Made by a program: the position numbers and the translations under genes. A stretch of 64,000 nucleotides of DNA from Hemileia vastatrix (Eukaryota > Basidiomycota > Pucciniomycetes > Pucciniales > Zaghouaniaceae): the NCBI GenBank assembly GCA_030280995.1, contig JASXTE010000008.1:8871712-8935711 (forward strand), in the 5' to 3' direction. Of the stretch, positions 25,101 through 36,974 are shown one piece after another (positions within the stretch are counted from its first letter, which is position 1; every line of letters begins with the position of its first letter). Below the pieces are notes generated by a model that did no database searches, was not told the origin of the DNA, and saw only the letters and a list, made by a program, of their open reading frames with translations.

Positions 25101-25910
25101 TATCCACAAACTGATGGGCTAGCAGAAAGAATTATACAAACTTTAGAAGATATGATAAGAAGATATTGTGCTTTTGGTCTTAACTTTAAAGACAATGACA
25201 AATTCACACATGATTGGGTAACCCTTATCCCTGTTCTAGAATTTGCATACAATAGTACAGTACATTCTGTCACTAGAAAAAAGCCATTTGAGTTATGGCT
25301 GGGTTATGTACCTAATACCCCTGCTAAAACTCTTGATAAATTACCTAGATTGGATCTCCATCCACGTACTAAGTCTTTTCTTCAGATGCAAGAATTATGC
25401 AGAAAACATGCTCAAGAATGTATAAATAAGGCGTTTGAGTATGAGAAGAAAAGATGGGATAAAGCCCATAAAGAAAAAATGTTCAAAGAGGGTGATGAAG
25501 TCCTTATTTCTACACTAAATTTCAAATTAAATGGTAATGTTAAATTAAAGAATCCATTCATTGGACCATTTGTAGTTAAAAAGATGGTTGGTAACAATTC
25601 TGTTGAGGTTATTCTATATGCACCATATGATAGAAAACATCCAGTATTTCCTATTTCTCTTATAAAACCTTACCATTCTAATGATACTTCTCTATTTCCA
25701 AAAAGATCAGGAAGGTATAAACAGTAACCTGAAGAAATAGTTGAAAAGGCAGAAATTGAAAAGATACTTAAAAAGAGACACCTTACTAAATAAAAGGGAG
25801 TTGAGTATCTATTAAGATTTAAAAATAAATTAAGTGAATATGACCAGTGGATTCAAGAAAATGAAATCTCTGATCTCAAAAATCTCTTGAAAAAATTTAA
25901 ATCAAAATAA
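22129..25910 (+). pseudogene. El-2 pol polyprotein, one frame with nonsense codons
   Basis: From 22101 to 25910 a single reading frame of about 1270 codons contains protease (DTGAAGS, ~22415), reverse transcriptase (RLCGDYRSLN, GNKGYHQIPF, FGPKNAPSVF, YIDD at ~23476), RNase H (YTDESFIGLGAAL; WALEKLHYYLED), integrase (CHDDILAGH ... CDSCQ; D,D,E in KMDSITG, SDRDPKF, LAERIIQTLE) and a chromodomain-like end (YLLRFKNK). It has no frameshift but seven in-frame stops: 23847, 23979, 24192, 24816, 24846, 25725 and 25791. At 24192 a TAG replaces the Trp of the RWQLA motif seen in El-1, which fits a G-to-A change. Confidence 0.9.
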
Positions 25911-26027
25911 TACTGTTTATTCAGTATATGTATTATAGAAAATTTAAAACAATTATTTTTCTATTCACTCCTTACTTTTAATTAAAATGTCTTAACATTT
26001 TTTTATTGTTTTTTTTGTGTGAGGGAG

Positions 26028-27194
26028 TGTCAGGCTAGGTATCTCCAGGACTGAGTAATTCTTATGTTTAAAATAAGATAACCTTAAATACATTAAGCCT
26101 ATATCTTAAAAACAAGGTTAAAACACTTATATATCTGTTTATAATACAAATATGTATGATTATTACACTATTATATAGCTTATAGTAGTTTAAATAGCTT
26201 ATCAATAGGCTAATAATACTTATTAAGGTGTTAATGGAGTCATAATATATTTATCTTAAGTTATATTAAGTAATTATTTACATAAATAAGCTTATATGTA
26301 TAGATATATCTCATATTCAGTGAAATATGCAGTACATTATGTATATTTAGGTCTATAAGTGGGTTTTAGCCTCTTAATAGCCTATAAACTTTGTTTTTCT
26401 ACTTATTTTAGGTCACATAGACGTATTCAGTGGATTCAAAACACCTAAAGAAGCATATACATCTATTTCAGGCGCATGTACTCAGTTTGGACAACTTAAT
26501 CTGTTTCCTTGGATGGATATTCATGGATTGATGGGCTGGGAGGTCATTTCTGGGTTAATATAGATACTTGGGGATGTTATTGGGGGCTTGGACATTTAAT
26601 TTGTTTCCTTTATATGCTTTGGGTTTCATTTTAGATTAGTTATTTTACTTGTTTCTTTATGGTATCCACTTTTATCTGGATTTTCTATTTATGGTATGGG
26701 TCTATGTTATCATTAATGGTAATGGAGGGTCCTTACTGGAGGTCTGGGTGTTGAATCTGCTTAGATTGGACGCCATGGGGAGGTTATGGGCCCTCACAGT
26801 GCTGTAATTTCCGTGGATAGCAGTGACATTATCTGGATTGAAGGTCTGTGCACTCCAATGGATTTTGGTATAAGTAAGGGAGGATTTTGATGGTTATTAG
26901 ACATCACTTAATTACTAAAATTCAATTAAACATTTAAACATAATTATTATCATTTAGAAATATATTATAAAGCCTTCATAAATTTATATTATCTATATAT
27001 AAGCTATAACTATATTCTATTTATTTATTTTCCACCACTAGCACACATTTAAATCCAAGTATTGTGAGTTTTATTTGAGTATAACTATTTTATTGGTCTT
27101 CCCCTGAGGTTTAATCACTAAATCAATTATAAATGAGTAGTAGTACCATTAATAAATACTATTAAATCATACATATATACTAGATACACTGACA
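26028..27194 (+). repeat. 3' LTR of El-2
   Basis: 1167 bases, colinear with the 5' LTR apart from a small deletion near 26625. Preceded by the purine tract GTGTGAGGGAG and followed by the TTAAG target duplication. Confidence 0.92.
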
Positions 27195-27665
27195 TTAAGT
27201 TTGTATTGAGCTGGTAAATCATAGGGGTCATTGGGGAAGTAATTGTGTATAAAAGGAGGAGGTTTTTGGTCTTATTTTCTTCATTCTTTATCATTTAAAT
27301 TAAACATATAACTAATAAAATTACAATACACATCAATAGTACTTATATAGTCTTTGAATAGTATCTAAATTTATTAAATCTATTTTTCTACCAAATATAA
27401 GATTGTAAGCCATATATACTTAGTGAGATTAAAATTACTGAGACCCTTATGTTAGGGGGTGTCAGTTCTGGCAAATCCGCACTTACAAATCCGCACTTAA
27501 ATTTGACCAAATCCGCACTTAAATAAGTGCGGATTTCCAAAACACACTAGCCTGTTTAATAACTATTGGATTTTTACTAAAGTATTCATATAGACCCATT
27601 AAAATTTTCTAGACAACTGAACATTCAAGCTAGTTCACGTCTTTTTACTTTACCTCAGCCTGACA
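27195..27665 (+). repeat. 3' LTR of El-1, second part, with Harbinger-end insert
   Basis: Resumes the El-1 LTR after El-2, including the TATA box (27248-27254) and the LTR terminus CAGCCTGACA. Between about 27454 and 27556 lies foreign sequence that replaces about 14 bases of LTR. Confidence 0.88.
27454..27556 (+). mobile_element. Solitary Harbinger-type terminal fragment inside an LTR
   Basis: Starts AGGGGGTGTCAGTTCTGG, as at the H1 ends, and repeats CAAATCCGCACTTA three times. The last copy forms a perfect hairpin with TAAGTGCGGATTT. The second terminus is missing, and the LTR resumes directly at AACTATTGGATT. Confidence 0.65.
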
Positions 27666-27670
27666 GGAAT

Positions 27671-28459
27671 ATTCTGTTAAAAGAAAATTAGATTTGAATA
27701 AACCTAACTCTAATTCCAACTCTTATTTTCACAATGTTACAAAAACTTGAGAAGTGATAATGAAAACGACATAATGAAGAGTTGAATAAGTCCACTTTTA
27801 TCCAGATAAGAGTCCTACATATATTAAAGTATGAAACTTTCATAGAAAAAAAGAGATATAAATTAGACATGAAAAAATGGAGATGAAACTTACCTTGATT
27901 GAAAGGTAGGAGAAATTGAACGAGAAAGATTGAATTTGGAATTTGGGGGAAACTGAATATGGAGCAAGTAAAATTCTTAAAGAATGTGCAATTTATGTGT
28001 TTAAATGACATAGAACCAAAAGAGTAGTGAAATAGGGGAAAGGGGGATAATGGCAATTCCAAGGAGATATGAAGAGTATGATGATGGAGCTAAAGAAAGA
28101 AAGAGAAGAGGGAGAGAAGAAAAAAAGGTTAATTTTACCTTGAAAGTCAAAAAATAAACACATTCTAAAAAATTTAGATTCAAAAAAAAAAAATTATTAT
28201 TAGAAAATATATAAGTAAAAATGAAAAAATGACTTAACTGGAGGGATGAGTCAAGAAAACAATTGACTTCAAATTATTTGAGAGATGAAAGAGGAGAGGA
28301 AGGAAGGGATATGAGTGATAAAAGAAAAAAAGAATGACTGAAAAATTATGCCATTGCAGAAAGCACGTGATTTCATGTTGAGTTGATAAAGGAAAGCAAA
28401 GAGACTTTAACAGAAAATTCAAAATCAAAGTCAATATGCAAAGAAAAACATAACTATTC
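27671..28459 (-). other. H1 internal DNA downstream of the transposase fragment
   Basis: On the minus strand the part from about 28420 to 28170 aligns with 52080-52300 of H2 (for example CCTCAACATGAAATCGC and TCATCACTCATATCC), i.e. the 3' flank of the intact transposase. H1 therefore lost the transposase body and kept the flank. The ORF at 27688-28062 has no recognisable domain. Confidence 0.5.
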
Positions 28460-28723
28460 TTAGGAAATAATCCTGAGAAGTCCTGAAAAACTGTCTAAAA
28501 CTGGGTAAAAATAGATTAAAATTTTTTTGGTTGGTGTACTAGAGGGTATGAAGTACTTGAGGCTTTCTTGGAAGAAGGTAAATTTTCCTGACCATTTTTG
28601 TTTAAAAAGAAAATCTTCTCCAAAATCAGAATCAGAATTGCAACAAGAGTACAAGAGGATATCAAGAGCTAAGAAATTCATTTCTTGATGTAGCATATCA
28701 TAATTTGAGAGTGAGGAAGGCAT
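28460..28723 (-). pseudogene. Harbinger transposase N-terminal fragment (H1)
   Basis: Translates to a fragment with NSDSDFGEDFLF and FQESLKYFIPSSTP. It aligns with the first ~80 residues of the open transposase at 50686 (KSDSDLEDALAYMCF...) and with 20-226. The reading frame then runs straight into the post-transposase flank, so the catalytic part is deleted. Confidence 0.6.
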
Positions 28724-29012
28724 GACTCTTATATGTTATAAAAATGTAAATGTTGTATGATGTTTTTATTTATGAAGTTTTATGCTGCAAAGTGCTTTTT
28801 ATGAATTAGATGATGCTGAAAAATTAGCCAAATGGGCTGTATGGTTAAAACAGCACTTTTGGTTGAGAAAGTGCTTATTTGAGTGAAATAAATGACTTAT
28901 TTCACTTTTGAAATTCACCAGTGTTGTGGATAGTGTGTTTCAGAAATCCATACTTAGATAAGTGCTGATTTGGTCAAATTTAAGTGAAGATTTTCTAGAA
29001 CTGATTCCCCCT

Positions 29013-30087
29013 ATTTGAAAGGTTGAAATTTTGATTGAGGGAGTAGGATCAAGATTTTTAGATATCAGTAGTATAGTAAGGCCAAAAAAATTTGATCAGA
29101 TAAAAAATGTAAGGAAAGAGATACAATAATTTCTGAAAGACTTTCATTTAGATATTGAATAAGAAATTCAGAGTGAAATGTATTAATAGTTCTTGAAATT
29201 TACCTCAGTAAACTAAGAAACTCTTAAATATTGGAAATGAATTTGTTTTGTTAACCCAGGAAAGTAAAAATTCTCAGTTTCTGGAGCTTTTATCGTCAGC
29301 TTGCTTCATTTTTAATTCACTAGCTAGTAACTGAATTTTAGCATTTTCCTGCTAAAATTGATTATTTTTTAATTTTTTTTATCCTCCCTATGAATCCCAA
29401 TCTTCTCCCTCTCTAAATCTAAACACACACTCTCAATTCCCAAAGATTTTTTTTTCCTTTCCTTGTGAATGAAGCCACTTTTTTCCCTCAAAAATTTGTT
29501 GATGTTAAGCCATTTTCTTCTCAAGACTCTAACTTCATAATTTTAATGTCCTTTTCTGCAACAAGTTTAAATTGTAAGAATAAGAGAAATAAATTTTTAA
29601 AAAATTAATTAATCAATTCAAAATCAAAAATTAAACTTGTTGTCACGTGCCATGTGAAATTCAAAGCAAAAGTCAATCTTTTAATCCATAAGTCAGTACA
29701 AAAATCCATACTTGAAGTGCAGAGAGCAACATCTACATAGCAACTACTTATTCCCTTTGTGTGTCTCAATTTAAATGTGCTATCAAAATTTTAAATCCAA
29801 ACTAGTCAATTATATTCTTATACTTTTCAACCTTAAGTGAAGGTGCGCTGTACTAGTTCTAGGATAAATGATATATTTTCAATGTTGGGTAATTGTGTGT
29901 CTGAGGGTAATCAAAAGTCTGTGAGTAGGAACAGGAGTAAGGTTAAAGGATCTGTGTGTTATATTGGATTGTAAGTGATAAAGTAAGGGTGGTTTATTGA
30001 AGAGGTCAATGCAAGGTGGAGTCATCTATATAATTGGGTGGATTTGGTTTGACATTCCTTAGAATTAAATTATAATATTGTTGTGAT
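29013..30087. other. AT-rich intergenic DNA, no gene seen
   Basis: No ORF with recognisable content, no repeat partner noticed. Confidence 0.5.
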
Positions 30088-30304
30088 CACCAGAAAAAAA
30101 AAAAGGTGGGCACCTGATTTCAAGTGTCAATCCCTATTACTGATTTGAATCAGTTCTAGCTCAGCTGTAACTCTTCTGGATAGACCCCGCACTGAACACT
30201 GAGCATGCTAGCTTGTGTGGCATCAAATCTGAGTTATCCTTGTGTCACAAATGGATTGAGGGATTGGCACCTTCTAGCAGGTTCCAGGTGTTTTTTGTGG
30301 TGGA
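30088..30304 (-). mobile_element. MITE, CACAAAAAA family, copy 2
   Basis: The reverse complement aligns along its length with 4189-4398 (ACCTGCTAGAA near one end, GAGTTACAGCTGAGCT in the middle, CAGGTG near the other). It abuts or overlaps the next MITE at its right end. Confidence 0.65.
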
Positions 30305-30306
30305 CA

Positions 30307-30567
30307 CACCACACAATATGGGGGGCGTGCTTGCTAGTGAGTCCACAACCTTGGACCCAAACTCACCACAAATTGAACACACATTGAGCTATTGATAAAG
30401 GAACCATACAATCAGGGATGAACACCACTCAGCAGAACAGTTTTAGGTGGGTGTTGAAGTAGAGTTCAGTATGGGTTCAGTCTGAGTTCAGTCTGAGTTC
30501 CACCTGAGTTCAATCTGAGTTCAGGTTGAGGACTTGCTAGCAAGTCCACCCCCTATATTGCATAGTG
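30307..30567 (+). mobile_element. MITE with CACCAC..CAATATGGGGGG termini
   Basis: Left end CACCACACAATATGGGGGG and right end (reverse complement) CACTATGCAATATAGGGGG form inverted repeats. Each is followed inward by a TTGCTAGYRAGTCC block. The interior has repeated GAGTTCAGTCTGAGTTC units (30470-30530). No coding capacity. Related single ends occur at 40305 and 54243. Confidence 0.65.
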
Positions 30568-30779
30568 ATAGTATCTAAACTTATATAAGGCTATTATTGT
30601 TTCCTACCTTTCTTAATAATCAACTTCCTTCAAATCTTAAAATTCCCTAAATCCATTTGATTGTTAAATTACAACCCTTTGTGAGATTAGCCTGATTATT
30701 TAGTGCAACTGTAAATTTCATTATTATTCATCTTGATCTTATCTCAAAGCAGTGTTAATTTATCTTTGGCATATCTTCA

Positions 30780-31710
30780 AATCACTCCTTCAAAGTATTC
30801 CTCTGTGCTTTGAAGGTGTTCTCAATCATCTTTTTCCAATCTCACTTACTCAGGAACACCCTTGACCTTGTGTGTAGGCCCTCCAGTGGCACTTGTTTAC
30901 ATTTGTTAACAATCTCCTCATAAGCAGAAATAACAGCCTTTAGTTTAAATTGAGCTTTCTCAAAACTAGAAGAAGCTCTTTGCTTGAGTCATTTTCCAGG
31001 AGGTGTTTACCCCTTATCTTATAGCCATTTATTCTCAGCTGATTCCTTATAATTTTCTATATTTAATGACCCTTAGGTCTGATTGATACATGGGAAGAAA
31101 ATTAGCAATACAAAAGAAAAAAGAATAGAAAAAGTAGCTTGAGCTTACTACCATGGGCTTATTGAGATCAATGTCAGAATATACAGAGGGTTATTCAAAT
31201 TCAGGAGAGTTGAGTAAAGGATGTAAAGGAAATTATTGATGATTGGTATGAGACTCAATGATTTTTGGACCTTGATTCATTTGCAAGGATTTTACATTGG
31301 GTCTTTTTGCAAAGAGCTCATCCATTTTATGATAAAGAGGAAACATAGATTTGAGGTTTTCAGAAACAGAGGTAATTCCGTGTTTTTCATCATATTTGGA
31401 AACTCCAAAACTAGTTGAAGAAGAAGCCATCTTTACCTTCTTGAATTTTCTTTGATAATTTTTGAATCTTTCTCTCGTTTTCTTTGTTGTCATATCCTTT
31501 TAATCTTTAGTTTTTTATTTTAATTCCACATCCATTTGATGAAAGCCATTCAATTATGAGGAAGGTGGATGACCAACTTGAGTAGCCTTATTACAGCTAA
31601 AAAGGGCTTTTAAATTTGATTTAATTTTCCGTAAGTTAATTACAATCTGAAGATCAGAAGGTTTTACTTAAGTAAATTTTTGAGTACTTTTTGGGAAAGG
31701 CATGATAAAA
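30780..31710 (-). pseudogene. SANT/Myb-like Harbinger partner protein, relic (H3)
   Basis: On the minus strand an ATG near 31704 starts MPFPKSTQKF. The ORF 31493-31233 then gives RERFKNYQRKFKKVK and ASSSTSFGVSKYDEKHG, matching ERFKHY..KYKKAKALSSSTGFG of the H2 partner gene. Further along, RASSSFEKAQFKLKAVISAY (about 30975-30915) matches the later exon shared with 37560-37700. Stops interrupt it. It served as the DNA-binding partner of a Harbinger transposase; no transposase remnant of this copy was found to its left. Confidence 0.6.
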
Positions 31711-31859
31711 AAAAGATAGCCTTAAAAAATAAGAAATTGTGAGGATAGAAATTCAAGAAAGAGATTTTGATGAAAAAAGGAATGAAAAGGTAATCAACTT
31801 ACTGTGGTGACAAGAATTAAAAACATATTTGGAAAAGTGGGAGGGAGAGAAGAGCTATG

Positions 31860-32051
31860 TTGCATAGTCGACTGGGGGGATGTGGTTAATGGCGGGCTGA
31901 GCTGTGGTTGAGCAAATGGCACAAAGGTAGGAAGTATTTGACCCCATGCTTGAGACCCCAAGTAGCAAATCAGCCATGTTTCATGGTTTCTTTGTGTAGT
32001 GTTTTACAAATGAAATCTACTAGGTGTGTTTGGTAATGTTTGAGACCCCCT
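31860..32051 (-). mobile_element. Right end of Harbinger-type element H3
   Basis: Ends TTTGAGACCCCCT at 32051. The terminal ~180 bases, read on the minus strand, align closely with the left end of H4 at 35434-35600 (GGTCTCAAAC, AACACACCTAGTAGA, TTTGCTCAACCACAGCTCAGCC). H3 therefore runs leftward from here and contains the partner gene relic at 30780-31710. Confidence 0.65.
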
Positions 32052-32289
32052 GTTATTATCCCTTCTCTCACCTGAGAACTTGATAAATGAATTGCACCTT
32101 TTCTTACATAGAAGTCCACTTCCTTGTATATCTTAATTACTTTTAAGAAGATTTTCCTTTATTCCTTTAACTAATTCACTCTGCTACTCACATTTTTAAA
32201 TTCATCTTTTAACCTCAAGAAAGGATTTGCTCAAGTTTTAAATTACGTGACTGCTCTCTGTTTTGAAAGCTTTTGATCCTACTCATGTA

Positions 32290-32492
32290 TTTAGCCTTTC
32301 TTACCCATCCCTAGGCCGTAGTTTCATGCTCTATGGGCGAGTGATCCTAAGAAATAAATAAATAAAGAGAAGGCGAGAGACAAGAAATTGGACGGGATAT
32401 GCAAAGTGAGGGATATGCATAAGTGTAGGCCGGTTCAGTTGTAGTTGTAGTTGAAGTGATAGTTCAAGTGCAAGAGAAAGAGAACGTGGGCG
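32290..32492 (+). promoter_or_regulatory. Upstream region of PRP46
   Basis: Base composition becomes GC-richer here than in the surrounding repeats and ends at the PRP46 start codon. No TATA box or named element is evident. A TGACGTCA palindrome (CRE-like) lies just downstream in intron 1 at about 32623-32630. Confidence 0.35.
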
Positions 32493-34192
32493 ATGGTCAG
32501 TGCGATTGAAGGGCGGATTGAAAGAGCGAGTGCGCAGGCGAGACTTCTGTTTGGCGCACAGACCGCGCAAGAGGCCGATGGACAGAGTGAGACGAGGTCT
32601 GTAAACTATGCCGCTGATTGATTGACGTCATCTGTGTTTATTGCTCACTTTGCATATCCTTCTCTTCGGTCCTCCAGACTTTCTCTTAAACGCGCGGACA
32701 ATTATCACCATCTGTCCAATATTCCGCCTGTCGTGCTCGATCAACAGTCCCACAACCCTAACTCTAATCCATCTCCCCATTCTTTTCCGCGCTTGCAAAT
32801 TCAAAGTTGGTCTTGACCTCCTGTTCCTTTCTTTCGCGCACTCATTTCCCCCCCCTTTTAGATGTCCCCGCTCAAAATGTCTCCGCTGACCTCGTATCCC
32901 TCGGCAATCTCCCCCATCCTACTTTCAAACCAACCCTTCTCTCCAAGTCTCTCATCCTTCGCCGTCAAGCAAGAACAATCAAACCGGACCACCATCCACA
33001 GTGGAAACTTCTCCGGGTCATCTCTGGCCATTTAGGCTGGGTTCGATCCGTCGCTGTCGAACCTGGAAATTCTTGGTTTGCTACCGGTGCTGGCGATCGC
33101 ATCATCAAAATATGGGATCTTGCTAGTGGATCCCTCAAAATCAGTCTCACAGGTCACATCTCGACCGTCAGAGGGCTTGCTGTATCCGATCGGCATCCTT
33201 ATTTATTCAGTTGTGGTGAAGATAAAATGGTCAAATGTTGGGATCTTGAACAGAATAAGGTCATCAGGCATTATCATGGTCATCTAAGTGGGGTCTACTC
33301 TCTTAGGTCCGTCGTCTTATCTGTCTACATTATGTTCTTCTTTTCTTTTGACCTTATATATTTTCCTTTTCTACCAGTTTGCATCCTACCTTGGATTTAT
33401 TAGTTACTGCAGGACGTGATGCTTGTGCTCGCGTTTGGGATATGAGAACCAAAGCTCAAGTCCATGTCCTTTCCGGCCACACTGCAACTGTTGCTGATGT
33501 CAAGTGTCAAGACAGTGATCCTCAAGTCATAACGGGCTCAATGGATGCTACTGTTCGGTAAGATAACCTAACTACCTTTTTTTTTATTAAATGTCGCTCC
33601 ATACCTCCCAATCCACCAACTCACCAATCCATGGGTGATTTTGTATCATATATATATATATATATTCTGGTCAAAGTTTGTGGGATCTAGCTGCAGGAAA
33701 AACCATGGCTCAACTCACCCATCATCACAAGTCGGTTAGAACCCTCACAATTCATCCAACCGAGTATTCTTTTGCTACGGGTTCTGCAGGTGGAAACAAC
33801 ATTAAAAAATGGAAGTGTCCTGAAGGAATGTTTGTGCACAACTTCTCAGGTCACAATGCAATTGTCAACACTTTGAGTGTCAATGAAGATGGAGTACTAT
33901 ATTCTGGTGGTAAGTGGTTTCAAAATCCCAATTTTCTCTCGGTGTGGTATGGTGGTATGACCATATCAAACACCTGCTTATACCTTGTTTTTACTTGACA
34001 GCCGACAATGGGTCAATGACATGGTGGGATTATAAAACCGGACTTCCATTTCAAACTCTGGATGATATTCCTCAACCAGGCTCTCTGGATGCTGAAGCGG
34101 GAATATTTTGCAGTACATTTGATGTCACGGGGTCTCGATTAATTACAGGATGTGCTGATAAGACCATCAAGATTTATCGGGAGGTGGTTTGA
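32493..34192 (+). CDS. PRP46: Pre-mRNA-splicing factor PRP46/PLRG1 (Cwf1), WD40 protein
   Basis: Core component of the spliceosome-associated Prp19 (NineTeen) complex in the nucleus. My model has six exons: 32493-32596, 32678-32805, 32862-33306, 33378-33557, 33677-33909 and 34002-34192, total 426 residues, with frame kept at every GT-AG junction (introns 81, 56, 71, 119, 92 bp). The N-terminus ([24 protein letters not shown]) fits the family's pre-WD region. Seven WD40 repeats follow, starting [18 protein letters not shown] and including [19 protein letters not shown] and [19 protein letters not shown]. Exon 1 and intron 2 (donor GTTGGT) are the weakest parts. The protein ends [10 protein letters not shown], about 20 residues short of the usual tail; a splice at 34184 could replace the last residues. 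This is the only host gene seen; Harbinger relics lie on both sides. Confidence 0.92.
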
Positions 34193-34556
34193 TAATCACC
34201 TTGATCATTGTTAAATCTCCTAAGCATCCTTCATCCCCCAATACTCATTTCTCGCAGAATTTCAAATAATACTAATATTCGCCACTCATATTCACTATTA
34301 TCATGTGAGAATGGTCGTCAAAACTTGGCCAAAGCGTATCTTCTGGGTTGGCCAGAGGCTAAGACAATTAATTTGGTTTCTTCTGCATTTCGAAAAGGAT
34401 TTGTGAACTGGTTAAATGATCCTACCCCAAATGATAAGTGACTACATTGAGGCAATCGATGCCAATAATTATTATTGTGTAAATTAGTTGAACTATGTTT
34501 AACATGTATTCATTTTTGCAATCACTTCAATATATGCATATATATATGTGTGTTGC
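34193..34556 (+). other. Downstream of PRP46; unassigned open stretch
   Basis: An open frame (34208-34441) has a protein-like C-terminal half (LGWPEAKTINLVSSAF) but no ATG. I recognise no family, and no in-phase GT-AG intron joins it to PRP46. It may be a fragment of another gene or chance. No polyadenylation signal can be named. Confidence 0.3.
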
Positions 34557-35169
34557 GGGGGGGGGGGGGGGGGGGGGGGGGGGAGAGAGAGAGAGGATGA
34601 AAAAGGTGAAAATTGAATAGTTAGGAAGGAAAGAGGAGAAAAGAACTAATAATAGAGTGGAGCAAACTATAGTGTGGGGGAGCTGGCCAACAGCAAGAAA
34701 AAAGTCGATGAAAAATGCAGGATTAATAATACATGCGGATCTGAAACAGTTAAAACAAACTCAAAAAATAAAATAAAAATAAATAAATAAAATAAGAATG
34801 ATGACTGAGCTACATATTTTATTACCAACTTCATTCCATTTCATGGTGCGTGTCTTATCAATTTTTCTCATGCGCCTCATTGGATTGGAAATTATTTGAT
34901 GGAATAGGATGGGATTAAATTGAGTTAGATTAGAAGGGAAGGAATGGGATGGGATGGAAGATTACTTGACAGTTGAGATATCATGAGCCACAGGAAATGT
35001 GAGAGGGAATGGGGGGGGGGGGGGGGGGGGGGGGGGGTTGAGTTGCTAGCAATGTTCCCTCACTTATCATTCATTTGAGCACAGATTGGCCAACTCAATG
35101 AACCCAGGTTATGTTTGGTTCTTCACAAAAGGCACACACACTCACACACCCACCCACACCCACACACAT

Positions 35170-35200
<31 letters not shown>

Positions 35201-35205
35201 ATGAA
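34557..35205. repeat. Low-complexity block: two 27-nt G runs, (GA)n, (CA)n, (TA)n
   Basis: Runs of exactly 27 G occur at 34557-34583 (followed by (AG)n) and at 35011-35037. A CA-rich then TA tract spans about 35125-35201. The sequence between is purine-rich with GGAATGGGATGGGATGG near 34940. No gene. Confidence 0.9.
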
Positions 35206-35730
35206 TAAATAAAGAATATTTTTGAACAACTGTTTTCTAACCACTTTCTAATAGTTTCTATTAATGGGTGTGTATAGTAGTTATATATACTTGATTTATT
35301 GTAGAACTGATTAGTCTCATTTTATTTTATTGTTTATTTTATTTTATAGTTTGTATTTTGTATTTTGTATTTTGTATTTCAGTTTTATGTTTTACATGTA
35401 TATACACTACACTGAAAGTCTGATATACCCAATAGGTGGTCTCAAACATCACCAAACACACCTAGTAGAGTTCATTTGTAAACTACTACACACAGACACC
35501 ATGAAACATAGATGATTGGGTACTTGGGGTCTCAAACCTGGGATCAAATACTTCCTACTTTTGTGCCATTTGCTCAACCACAGCTCAGCCCACCAATATC
35601 TACAGTGGGTGGGACCAAGTTATTTCCACCCCATGTTTTTTTTTTTCAACTCTCATTTCTCTCAAACTATTACCATCTCAAGTGGTTCTGGTAACACTCA
35701 CTTAATTAAATCATCATTTTCATTCCAAAA

Positions 35731-36974
<1,244 letters not shown>

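Larger units (their letters stand above)
18366..27194 (+). mobile_element. Ty3/gypsy-type retrotransposon El-2, nested in the El-1 3' LTR
   Basis: The two LTRs (18366-19539 and 26028-27194) start TGTCAG and end GATACACTGACA. Target duplication TTAAC (18361-18365) versus TTAAG (27195-27199) differs by one base. Immediately after it, the El-1 LTR sequence continues in register (TTTGTATT.AGCTGGTAAAT), which proves the nesting. The internal region carries gag and a pol frame with nonsense mutations only. Its proteins are close relatives of El-1's, but its LTR is a different sequence family. Confidence 0.93.
9818..27665 (+). mobile_element. Ty3/gypsy-type retrotransposon El-1 (interrupted by El-2)
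   Basis: The 5' LTR starts TGTCAGCCTGGATAT at 9818; the 3' LTR starts at 17247 and ends CAGCCTGACA at 27665. The 5-bp target duplication GGAAT is intact on both sides (9813-9817, 27666-27670). Between the LTRs are gag and pol (protease, reverse transcriptase, RNase H, integrase, chromodomain-like tail), in the order typical of chromoviruses (Metaviridae). The 3' LTR is split at 18365 by El-2 and also carries a small Harbinger-end insertion at 27454. Nonsense and frameshift mutations make it inactive. Confidence 0.9.
7761..29012. mobile_element. Harbinger-type element H1, split by El-1
   Basis: Left end AGGGGGTGTAAGCTCTGG (7761) and right end GATTCCCCCT (29012) are matching terminal inverted repeats, and both are flanked by ATT (7758-7760, 29013-29015). 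Removing El-1 (9818-27665 plus one 5-bp TSD) leaves about 3.4 kb. It holds a SANT-like gene relic pointing right (8124-8947) and a transposase N-terminal fragment pointing left (28723-28460), the same convergent layout as the complete H2. Most of the transposase is deleted. The H1 left-end repeat is more diverged than its right end. Confidence 0.75.

Noticed and set aside
23847..25793. Programmed stop readthrough in El-2 pol
   Set aside because: Seven stops of two kinds at different places, several replacing conserved residues, fit mutation rather than recoding.
32331..32570. 79-codon ORF antisense to the PRP46 start
   Set aside because: It overlaps exon 1 and promoter on the other strand and has an Arg/Leu-rich composition expected of an antisense shadow.
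34208..34441. Possible final exon of PRP46 or a separate small gene
   Set aside because: No ATG, no in-phase GT-AG link, and no recognisable family; kept only as an unassigned stretch.
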